The notes beneath the pieces were generated by a model. That model saw only the letters and a program-made list of their open reading frames with translations. It ran no database searches and had not been told where the DNA came from. 64,000 nt of DNA from Flaccisagitta enflata. Its lineage: Eukaryota > Chaetognatha > Sagittoidea > Aphragmophora. Below are positions 10,835 through 20,900 of this stretch, one piece after another; the stretch's first letter is position 1, and each line of letters begins with the position of its first letter. A program made the position numbers and the translations under genes. The DNA lies in assembly GCA_965153355.1 (NCBI GenBank), contig OZ231126.1, forward strand, positions 98,084,001 through 98,148,000, in the 5' to 3' direction.

Positions 10835-13800
10835 ATGGCTACGGGAAGTGACGTTCGCGATATTCTCGATTTAGAGGATCAGCCAACTGGCAATCTGAGT
10901 CGACGCGACGTTCTTTTTGGCGCCGCCGATAAACCAAAACGGAAGTCCAACGCCAAACCGCTCGTCAAAAAGCCCGAAGGTCTCAGCCGCGAAGTCTGGG
11001 GTCTCTTGTACTCGGATTCGCGGGACCCACCGCCTATCGTGCCCACTGACAACGCCGCCGCGGGATACAAACAGGTGTGTGCGTGTGCGTTTGTATGTTT
11101 GTGCCTGTGAGTGTTTGTGGTTGTGTTCTCGTGTGTGTGTATTTTCTCGTGTTGACCAATACGTATACTATTTGTAAGAGGCTAATCTGGAAGGATTAAC
11201 ACTTACTGGTATGCACGAGTTCTTGGCATTCGGTATCATCAGCGGGCTTATTGTCAATAGTTTCATGCCCATAGGAGTGTCAATTTATTAATGGTATTAG
11301 TCAACTAGAGAGGCAAATAGAAGCAATTATGAAAGTGCATTAAGATCTATAGACTAATGTTAGTAAAGGTTCTCATGCAGTTATTAATTTACCTTATCTT
11401 TAAAGCCACTAATGCTAGGTCGAATCTATAACTAAGGATAGAAAAGGGGATGAAAGAGTCATTTTGGTGAAAGAACTGTAATTTCTGGTTTACTCTCCAT
11501 TTTCTCTTTTTTTCTCTTTAATAATTTTAAACGACTTTAGTTCACATACAATAGTAAAATGTGAGGTCTATAGATTTCACCAATTATCTTTTATGTATTC
11601 ATCCGAATTATATGGGTTTTTGGGTCAGTAGTTGTTTAAATACTGTTCAAAAGCACTAAGAACACAACAAGTAGCTTTCAAAAAGACACTGTCATTTTGT
11701 ATGTCAGTGTGTCTGTCTCTGAGCACTCTACTCAGAAAAACAACGACAGACAAGCAATCCTCTAGCTTTTTTTGAGACGTAGTGCTTCTTTGATTACGAT
11801 TCATGTTTCATGATGAGCAAACATCTTGCTATGCAGCCACAGGTGAGCCCAGAGTTTTCTACGAGCCTAAGTCACTAAATCTAAAAAAATGGTTTTATCA
11901 ACAGCTAAATCGCTCTTGGTTTGATAATGGTAAACTCACAAAATAGAGCCTGCTAGAATACAACCAAATCACTGTTATGACTTTGAGCGTGGCATGCAAA
12001 ATAAAGATAATCTTAAACGATTATTAGCGTGAGAAATGATTACAAAGAAGCATAATTAAGCGGGGTTACGCATGCAGGAAATATACTCCTGCAGTTACCT
12101 TCCCTATACTAAATGAGCGACCCGCTGTGCCTCTGCGAGCATGTAAACACAGCTGGGTACGCTGCTTAAACGTTATTGATCGTAAACATCACTTTATCCT
12201 ATTTTGTTTCAAGGCTAAAATCAAATTGGGCGTGCAACGCGTACGTCCTTGGAGATGGACGCCATTCGTTAATCCGGCGCGGAAAGATGGCTTGGTCCTG
12301 AATCATTGGCGCAGAGTCGCCGATGAAGGGAAGGAGTATCCATTTGCCAGATTTAACAAGGAAGTGGAGGTTCCATCGTATTCCGACGCCGAGTACGCAC
12401 AGGTAAAGAACAATGTCATCAGACTGACGTCGCGTGCATCGGCAGACGTACGTCGAAGACACAGAGAAAGACGAATAGACTAAAATTACTTAAATTGACC
12501 TGTGAACTAGCTGTCTACTCTTCTAAATTTCTGCTCATGTGTTCAAACTAAAAATGAAACGTAAAAAAAAACCTTAAAAACGACGGACAGACGGATCGAC
12601 GGACCGAAAAATTCTAGGTTTGAAAAGGCGCTTTTATCATTCAGCATCTCCACGATGAAAATTGGACTAAAGAAGAGACTGATCATCTTTTTGACTTGGC
12701 CGGGCGCTTCGATCTTCGATTCGTCATCATGCAAGATCGTTATGATACCGAAAAGTACTCCAAGAGGTAAATAGAAAGGATTTCAGCGCTGTATCATTGT
12801 CATTGTATTTGTAGTCTTTTTCAGTCAACTTATTCATCTCATCCTATTTTCTTCCGTCGTTGCATCGTCCTCCTGTCCTCCCGTCTTGATCTACCGTCTT
12901 CTTAACGTGCTATCTTTTTCACCCCTCGTCCTCCATTTACTGAACTTCCTCTCTTCCTGTCTCTCTCTCCCCCTGATTCTCTCTCCCCCTGCCTCTCTCT
13001 CCCCCTGATTCTCTCTCCCCCTGCCTCTCTCTCCCCCTGCCTCTCTCTCCCCCTGCCTCTCTCTCCCCTGCCTCTCTCTCCCCTGCCTCTCTCTCCCCCT
13101 GCCTCTCTCTCCCCCTGCCTCTCTCTCCCCCTGCCTCTCTCTCCCCCTGCCTCTCTCTCCCCCTGCCTCTCTCTCCCCCTGCCTCTCTCTCTATCCCTGC
13201 CTCTCTCTATCCCTACCTCTTTCTCCCTGCCTCTCTCTATCCCTGCCTCTCTTTCTCCCTGCCTCTTTCTCCCTGCCTCTTTCTCCCTGCCTCTTTCTCC
13301 CTGCCTCTTTCTCCCTGCCTCTCTTTCTCCCTGCCTCTCTTTCTCCCTGCCTCTCTTTCTCCCGACCCATCTCTCTCCCTGCCCCTCTTTCTCCCTGCCC
13401 CTCTTTCTCCCTGCCCCTCTTTCTCCCTGCCCCTCTTTCTCCCTGCCCCTCTTTCTCCCTGCCTCTCTTTCTCCCTGCCCCTCTTTCTCCCTGCCTCTCT
13501 TTCTTCCTGCCTCTCTCTCTCTCCCTGCCTCTCTTTCTCTCTCCCTGCCTCTCTTTCTCTCTCCCTGCCTCTCTTTCTCTCTCCCTGCCTCTCTTTCTCT
13601 CTCCCTGCCTCTCTTTCTCTCTCCCTGCCTCTCTTTCTCTCTCCCTGCCTCTCTTTCCTACTGCTTCTCTTTCTTCCTGGCTCCTTTCCTCCCTCTTCCT
13701 CCCTTCATCTCCTCCTCCCTGCTTATTCTCCTCCCTCTGTCTTCCCATCTTATCATGATCATCATTTCTCCTCCCTTCTCTCCTTCATCTTATCTCTCGC

Positions 13801-16800
13801 GCCTGTAGATCCGTGGAGGACTTAAAGGAGCGATATTACGCGATTTCGGGCAAGTTGGTCCAAGTCCGATCTCCGCGTTTGGGCGCCGATGAGAAAGCCT
13901 ATGTTTACGACGCCGATCACGAAAGGAAAAGAAAAGAACAGCTTCGGCGACTCTGGGACAGAACTCCAGAAGCCATCGAGGAGGAACAGGTTTGACTGAC
14001 AATATTTTAGTTTGGTAGTGGTACTGTGGTAGTTTGGTAGACTTTGTCAATTTCACACTCAGTTGTACCCCGCAGTAGCAGATGTCAAGGGAGCAATAAG
14101 TTTAACTGTTTTAGGCGGATTTTTTATTATTGAAGATACAGTTGAATCCCTCTCTAACAGATTTCAGAGGACTAACAATTTTTTTCTGTTGTAGGCAGAT
14201 TTTTGTTATTGCCAAAAAGAAATGAAAGAAATTAATTGGAAGGGACTATAAATTTGCATCTACTATAGGCGGAATTCCGTTGGTGGCGGGTCCGTTAGAG
14301 CGGGGTGCAACTGTATTTGAATTGTATTTGAAATGCTAAAATGAAGATATTTTTTAGTTGCGGACTACGCTGAGGATAATACACTTTTTTTCATGCAGGG
14401 ATCCAGAGGAGGGCCCTGATCTCTTTATTTTGATGTAACTAATGTATTCTAAAAATTTCAGGACCATAGATGTTCTTGAACATTCATCATATTGCACTTG
14501 AAAAATGGTTCATTCTTAAGGGGGTCAAAATTTCAAAATAATTTTTCCTCAAAACTGAGGCCAGATTCAGATTCCTGGTAACCAAGGCCGGATACACGGC
14601 TACCCTAGTTGCGTGCGGGTGGGCAGGAGCAGTGCTGGAGAAGGTCACCAGGGCATCTGGGCAGGAGCCGTATGCTCAAAAAGCTCAAAAACGCCGAAAA
14701 AGTAAAGGGGACCGACCGACCGACCGACTGACCAACCTACCGACGGACCGACAAAGCGGGGTGTAGAGTTGCGTAGCACGCGACTAAAAATTATGTCAGC
14801 TACTATATTTTCTTTTTTCAAAATTTTGTTTTTCAGCTGAAAAAAATGCAAAAAACCTCAAAAAGACCTTTTTTAAAAACCCTCATTTTTAGAGGTTTTT
14901 TGCATTTTTTCAGCTTAAAAACAAAATTTTGAAAATAGAAAATATAGTATCTGACATAATTTTTTACAAGGAATCTGAATCTGGCATCAGATTTGAGGAA
15001 AAATGATTTTGAAATTTTGGCCCCCTTAAGGATGAACTATTTTTCAGGTGCAATATGATGAAGGTTTAAGAACGGCTTTAGCCCTGAAATTTTAAGAATA
15101 CATTAGTTACATCAAAATAAAAAAATCTGGGCCCTCCTCTGGGTCCCCGCATGAAAAAAAGTGTTTTCTCCTCGGTTGGTTGGTCGGTCGGTTGGTTGGT
15201 CGGTCCGTCACGCTCGAGTTGAAAAGTGGCAAAACGCGCATTTCCGCCCCTGCCCACCTGTCCGCAACTGGTGGCCGTGTATCCGGCCTTGTTATCTGCT
15301 AGAAGCAGATTTCTGTTACTACTCTACTTGGTTGGTTATACCTGGGTTTAACTGTATCATGTATCATCATTATCATGTTAGACCAACGGACAGGTTGGAC
15401 TCAAAATAGATGTATTGGTAAATTTGGTACAGTAGTTCTCGTCTAAACTTGATATGATGGGGGCAAGCATTATGGAAGAACAAATGAAACTATGGGGCTG
15501 ATGTTCAGAAAATAAACTAATAAAAGAATGATTGATTCCTCATGATACTTAGTTACCATGGAAACATATTTCCATGTATTCTCGTTAAAATACCAATATT
15601 TTGAGAGACTTTTTTAGGGAACATTGCTTGAAATCAAATTTGCTACAACTTTCCTACAATATGTTCGGTAAGAATATCGCTCGTTTGGCCGTTGCTAGGG
15701 AGCACATCTATGTGTGACAACCCCTAGCAACCGCTAAACGAGCGACATTCTTACAGAACATACGGTGGGAAAGTTGTAGCAAATTTAATTTTAAGCAATG
15801 TTCCCTCAAAAAATTTCTCAAAATATTGATATTTTAGTGTAAATACATGGAAATGCGTTTCCATAGCAACCAATTATCATGGTCAATAAAACATCATTTT
15901 ATTAGTCTAAGATCCAAATATCAATCCCCCGGCTTTATTTGTTTTCCTACAATGCTTGCCCCTGTTATCTCAAGTCTAGACGAGATCTACTGTATCAGCT
16001 TGGATGAAATGATCTGATCAATTGTTACGATTTCAAATCATTCTCAAACCCTTTAATTTTCGTTCCTAGTCTCTGATTGCGGAAATGCGCAAAATCGAGC
16101 AGCGCAAGAAAGATCGCGAGAAACGCGCTGGCGATATTCAGAAGCTTTTGTCCAAGGCAGCCGACGTATCGGGAACTGCCGGAGCGCCGGTAAGAGGAGG
16201 CGCTTCTGCTTCTAGCGTGAAGTCGGCCTCCAGCGCCGACTCACTAGGTGGCGCCTCCGCCGGCGAAGCCAGACGAGGCCCTGATGGAAAGAAGGTGCGT
16301 GTTAAAACAAGTTACGCGGGGTCACAATATCGTTGCGGACGGGTGGGCAGGGGCATCCAACTCAGATCCCAAACCCAAACCCCACCCCACACACAAACAT
16401 GCGCTAAAACTATCCAAAATGCTCGTTTTTGTCATTATGGACGGACCAATGGATGAACGGACAAAGCCTCTTATAGAGTTGCGTGTCCGCGACTAATAGA
16501 CAGGATCTAGCCTTCGTTTGATGGTTGTGACTAGAGGAGATGAAGAGGTTACAGTCAAAACTTACAATGGTCAGTGTCAAGGGTGTGTTTTGGTTCAGGT
16601 TCATGAGATCAACGTCGCGTGCGTAGGAACTTACAGACAACAATGCTGACAAAAATAATGCAAAAACAAAAATAAAGGAAGACCTTGCACGCAGTCAAAA
16701 TGATTCTTTTAAGATCTTAACATTTGAAGAAAAGATGAAAAGAACATGGGACAGAATAACTGGGGCGTAGGGTCGCGTAGTTCGCGACGGAAAAATCGTC

Positions 16801-17784
16801 AGCCCTCAATGTCTTGTTACTTATAAAATCTCATTACAGTTAAGTCTTCACAAGAAGAAGAGCCACCATTCATCTCCTTTGACTCATCCCAAAGCTCGCT
16901 ATTCCGCGTCCGAGAGCGCCTCGAGCGCCGGCGCCGCCACATCCGCCTCCTCCGCCGGCGCCGCCGCTTCCACGTCCAACGGATCCACCCAAGACGGCTC
17001 CACGACCGGCGCCACTGACGTCTCATCATGCGCCGGCTCCACCACCTCCAACGCCGCGTCGTCGGCTTCATCGGCCACGGTCACATCCTCTTCCTCTTCA
17101 ACGGCGGCTTCCGGTATCCGATTCAGCGAATACAAGACATCCGGCGTGACGCTGCGCAGTCAACGGATCAAATTACCCTCCAGCGTCGGACAGAAAAAAA
17201 CAAAAGCCATCGAGTCGATGTTGATCGAATTGGGCATCGACGTGAACCCCATTCCCACGGAGGAAATTGGCGAACATTTTAACGATCTCCGCTCGGACAT
17301 GGTCCTGCTCTACGAACTCAAATCGGCCGTGGGCAATCTGGAATTTGAACTGCAGACGCTGAGGTTGAGACATCAAGCCAGTTTAGGAGGAGGTGGCGTA
17401 GGCATTGGAGCTTTGGGATTGGACATCGGCGATGGCGTTGCCGGTATGAAGGAGGAATTAGCGAGCGAAGCCGGAAGTGCCGGTGATGGCGGGGATGGAA
17501 ACGTTTCCATCGTAGAATCCCGCACCGGCGTGGAGAAGGAGGGAGTAAAGAAGGAAGTGGTGGATGATGGTAGTGACGTTGTCGTCATGGAGGGAGACGA
17601 AGTGGAAAGTACGAAAGACGATGGCGCCATAGTTAGTAGAGGAGGAGGAGGAGATGCAGCTGCTGCTTCTTCGACGCCGAAACCAGCGAAAAAACTATCG
17701 GAAGTGGCTGACACTCAGACGCAAAAAAAACGCAAAGCGGCTTTGGAACAAAAGAACGTACTCAACAAACTGAAAAACCGATGA
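10835..17784 (+). CDS. DMAP1: DNA methyltransferase 1-associated protein 1 (Swc4/Eaf2 homologue), 6 exons
   Basis: Exons 10835-11074, 12214-12402, 12645-12766, 13809-13989, 16070-16294 and 16840-17784 sum to 634 codons, in phase throughout. DMAP1 is a shared subunit of the NuA4/TIP60 acetyltransferase and the SRCAP/SWR1 H2A.Z-exchange complexes. Visible hallmarks are the N-terminus [31 protein letters not shown] (exon 2); the SANT/Myb-like block [20 protein letters not shown] (exon 3); [10 protein letters not shown] and [17 protein letters not shown] (exon 4); a basic coiled segment (exon 5); and [16 protein letters not shown] with the ELRSD-like [14 protein letters not shown] helix (exon 6). 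It is 633 residues against 467 in human. The excess is Ala/Ser-rich low complexity (about residues 260-420) and an acidic tail. The exon 6 acceptor at 16839 is set by phase. Confidence 0.97.
11075..12213. other. DMAP1 intron 1
   Basis: Starts with a short GT-rich stretch (11075-11150) after the donor. No tandem array or palindromic element recognised in the rest. Confidence 0.5.
12955..13680. repeat. polypyrimidine minisatellite (DMAP1 intron 3)
   Basis: Over 700 bases of almost pure C/T on the + strand. Units are 14-bp CTCTCTCCCCCTGC, changing rightwards into CTCTTTCTCCCTGC and then CTCTCTTTCTCTCCCTGC. Such strand-asymmetric tracts can form triplex DNA. The Arg/Glu-rich minus-strand ORF across it is a by-product. 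Confidence 0.92.
14139..14313. mobile_element. 175-bp MITE, Tc1/mariner (pogo-like) type, copy 1
   Basis: Ends CAGTTGAATCCCTCT and GGGGTGCAACTG, flanked on each side by TA. The internal ends continue as inverted repeats (CTAACAG / CCGTTAGAG). TA duplication with a CAGTTGAA start is typical of pogo/Tigger-derived MITEs. A sister copy is at 53180-53356. Confidence 0.75.
14390..15164. mobile_element. foldback element, copy 1, with a nested insertion
   Basis: Two arms of roughly 190-270 bp mirror each other: CATGCAGGGATCCAGAGGAG at the left against CTCCTCTGGGTCCCCGCATG at the right, and AATGTATTCTAAAAATTTCAG against its complement. The centre is CAAAATTTTGTTTTTCAGCTG versus its inverse. A second element (14581-14786) interrupts the left arm. 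The uninterrupted relative is at 26470-27055. Confidence 0.85.
14581..14786. mobile_element. nested 0.2-kb hairpin-ended element (family G)
   Basis: Text runs from GGCCGGATACACGGCTACC to GTAGAGTTGCGTAGCACGCGAC, with a CCGA tetranucleotide run (14708-14755) before the terminal hairpin. The empty site is visible at 26667 (CCTGGTAAAAAATTATG), and TA stands on both sides of the insert, so TA was probably duplicated. A sister copy lies at 19043-19215. Confidence 0.7.
15166..15292 (-). mobile_element. inverted partial family G copy
   Basis: GGTT/GGTC tetranucleotide run (15175-15210) followed by CCGCCCCTGCCCAC and GTGGCCGTGTATCCGGCC, the reverse complement of the family G left end at 14584. It lies immediately right of the foldback element. 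Confidence 0.6.
15430..15992. mobile_element. palindromic MITE family B, copy 1 (TA-flanked)
   Basis: Left end CAGTAGTTCTCGTCTA and right end TAGACGAGATCTACTG, each flanked by TA. The arms mirror over about 270 bp (TTGCTACAACTTTCCTACAA versus its complement; CGCTCGTTTGGCCGTTGCTA versus its complement). Perfect long palindromes with TA sites suggest a Tc1/mariner-type derivative. Relatives are at 18926-19396 and 58028-58766. Confidence 0.8.
16310..16496. mobile_element. small family G-like element (DMAP1 intron 5)
   Basis: Starts near GTTGCGGACGGGTGGGCAGG and ends with a GGAC/GGAT run (16439-16465), CTCTTATAGAG and the hairpin GTTGCGTGTCCGCGACTA. Same plan as the copies at 14581 and 19043 but diverged in the middle. 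Confidence 0.55.
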
Positions 17785-17953
17785 GGATTCTACTCGATTG
17801 ATTGAATCATCATCATTGTCTCAAAGTTTGTCTAAGTTTTCTTTACATCATTGGATTCATTGCCATTTTCAATTTTGTCCTTTTGTCACCGTTTTAGTTA
17901 CACATATGAATTCCATCTTTATTTTGCAGCGTTTACAGTCCGAACTTATTGAC
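17785..17953. other. 169-bp DMAP1-MRPS18B intergenic gap
   Basis: Contains no AATAAA and no GTRAGT-like donor. Its last third is T-rich and ends in an acceptor-like TTTATTTTGCAG. Confidence 0.6.
17911..17929 (+). promoter_or_regulatory. 3' splice acceptor-like site in the MRPS18B leader
   Basis: CCATCTTTATTTTGCAG|C, 24 bases before the MRPS18B ATG, with only 145 bases back to the DMAP1 stop. A candidate trans-splice acceptor, or the end of a 5'-UTR intron whose donor lies inside DMAP1. Confidence 0.5.
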
Positions 17954-20900
17954 ATGAGTGGTAAAAGGATGGGGCTGCTTTTAGCGGCGCGCGCCTCAGC
18001 GGCTATGATTGATACTTTCCTTCCTAATACGAATGGCGTTTGTCGATTAAAAACGATCGCCTCGTCTCATCGACATTTATTACCTTCAAACGTTTCCTCG
18101 TATACTTTTGTCGGTCCCGCTTCGTCTTTTCACACGAGCGCTCGGGACTTTCCCAGAGAGAAACAGGAAGAAAGAGTAAGAAAAGTTCCGGCCAAACAGC
18201 TTTACACGCCCGTCGATTTAGAGACCAGTAAAAAGTATTTGAAGAGCGAAGCTTTCGCGCTGTCTTACGAGGGTTTGCCTATTTGGCATCCGTCTCTTTA
18301 TAGGTAATGCAAAGCCAAAGGACTCTTGGCTGTTAGGCTGTACAATAATAATTGCCAATGCTTGATAGTGATAGACTGGTTGACTTAAGTTGGACTAGTT
18401 GACGTAAACTGTGCTTTTACACACTCGTTTGAATTGGATATAAAATGCAAAAAATCCTCTTTTGGCCCCAAAAGCATTCCACCACTGACTTTCCATACCA
18501 AATTTCATAACGCTTCTGTAAGTGGTTTGGGCTGTAGGGTATGGTGGGTTAAAAAGTAATATATACAAGGGTACGAAAGCTAATAAGTTTTTAACTTTTT
18601 TTAACTTTTTACAACTTTTTACAACTTTTAAAGTAAAGTTAAAAAAGGTTAAAAAGTTACAAAATGCTAAAAATAGTAAAAAAAGGTAAAAAGTTAAAAA
18701 ATCAGATTAAATAGTTAAAAAGTTAATAAATCTGGTTAAAAAGTTAAAAATCTTTGATAGCCTACGGTTTTTAGTCAGTGCTTTTTTTATTGCGGACTGC
18801 AGTTTTTTAACGACTATTACCTTTTTTTTATCTTTTTTATAACATTTTTTAACTTTTTTGTTTTTTAGTTTTTTAACCTTTTTAAACTTTTTTTAACTTT
18901 TCACAACTTTAAAAAAAAAGGTTAGTTTTCTGTAAGAATATCGCTTTTTAGCGCTAGCTAGATAATCATAGGCTGTCACACATTTATAGGGCCCTAGCAA
19001 CGGCTAAACGAGCAATATTCTTATTCATATTGTAGGAAAGTTGTGGCCGGATACACGGCTACCGAAGTCGCATGCGGGTGGGCAGGGGCCATATTTGAGG
19101 TCACTAGATCATTTGGGCAGGAGCAGTGAGGTCAAAGAAATAAAATCATAAAAAAAGTAAAGTGTGACCGACCGACGGACAAAGAGGGTTGTAGAGTCGC
19201 TTGCACGCGACTAAAAATTTCTCAAAATATTTATACTTTAGTGTAAATACATGGAAATGTGTTTCCACGGCAACCAACACCCATGGGCAATATAGCATAC
19301 TTTTATTAGTCTATATTCCAAATATCAGTCTTTCAAGTAAATTTGTCTTTCTGTAATGAATTCCCCCGTATTTCCAAGTCTAGACGACATCTACTGTAAA
19401 AAGTTAAAAAATCAGATTAAATAGTTAAAAAGTTAATAAATCAGTGCTTTTTTTATTGCGACCTGCAGTTTTTTAACGTCTATTACCTTTTTTTTATCTT
19501 TTTTATAACATTTTTTAACTTTTTAACTTTTTTAACCTTTTTTAACCTTTTTTAACTTTTTAACTTTTTTAACCTTTTTTAACTTTTTTTAACTTTTCTT
19601 AACTTTTCACAACTTTAAAAAAAAGGTTAAAAAGTTAAAAAAAAGTTAAAATTTTTTTAGCTTTCGTACCCCTGTACATAGCATTTTATAATCCATCCGA
19701 ACCTGTATTCAAATTTATCAGGCGCAATTTCCGTGGATTTTCGAATCCGAGTGAGACGCGCCCGGATTGTGTAATTGATGGCGTTTTGTGCGGCAATCCG
19801 TGTCCCATTTGCCGCGACGATCATCTCGTCGTCCACCACGAGAATCTAGAGCTGTTGAAGCACTTTGTCGAACCCAAAACTGGTATGATTGATATCACCT
19901 TCCCTCGCTAGTGACACTGTGCAGTAGTATGGGTAAAGCGTCAGTGACTTGGCTCTGGGATTGAAGGGAAATCTTTTTCTTCAAATCCTCCTTTTCAAAT
20001 CTTTCCAGTTTTTTCTGTTCTATCCTTTCAGGAAAGGTCCTATCTCACCGTCAAACGAACGTATGCATGTTGCAACATTCCCGGGTCGAAAGTGAGTATA
20101 AGATTTCAACCTCGCTACGTAGACGTTCAGATCTCGGGACTTGTCAATTTTCATCATGTTTCTTCGCTTTCTACTTTTTGTCCGCGACGGATATATCATT
20201 GACGACGTGGTATTCAAGGCGGGGCGGGTGGCGTGCCGTTTCGTCGACCGTCGTCGTTTCGGATTATTAAAATGGATAACTATTTTTGCCGATTTGACCA
20301 TATTTGTGGGAAGTCAATAGGGAAACGGGTGTACAGATTTGCTCGACTTGACGATTTTGGATCGACCAACCCAACTCAACCAGCCTACCAAAAAGTGAAA
20401 AACTTGCATAATTTTGGCATTTTTCAACCGATTTGGCTGAAATTTGGTATGGAGTCTCTAAATGGAAGGACTCAACATATGTATATGATTTATATGCATT
20501 TGAGCATGCTAACCGGCCAAACCGACCTACCACCCAACCAGCCAACCGGCCTAAAAGTGAAAAACTTGCATAACTGTCATTTTCAACTGATTTGGTTGAA
20601 ACTTGGTATATAGTCTCTAAATGGAAGAACTCCACATATGCACTATTTATCTGTCAAACCAGCCTACCACCTTAGCCTACCTATGGCCTAAAGAGAAAAC
20701 GTGCATAACTTTGGCATTTTTCAGCCGATTTAGCTGAAATTTGTATGGAGTCTCTAAATGAAGGCCTCAACATATGTATATGATTTATATGCATTTGAGC
20801 ATGCTAACTGCCAAACCGACTAACCACCCAACCAGCCAACCGGCCTAAGTGAAAAACTTGCGTAACTTTGTCATTTTTCAACTGATTTGGTTGAAACTTG

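Noticed and set aside
12127-12483. Stand-alone 118-codon ORF
   Set aside because: Its central part is DMAP1 exon 2; the ends are intron sequence.
13191-13748. Arg/Glu/Gly-rich minus-strand ORF
   Set aside because: Complement of the polypyrimidine satellite in a DMAP1 intron.
17373-17714. Ser/Pro-rich minus-strand ORF under DMAP1 exon 6
   Set aside because: Antisense shadow of an Ala/Gly/Glu-rich coding exon.
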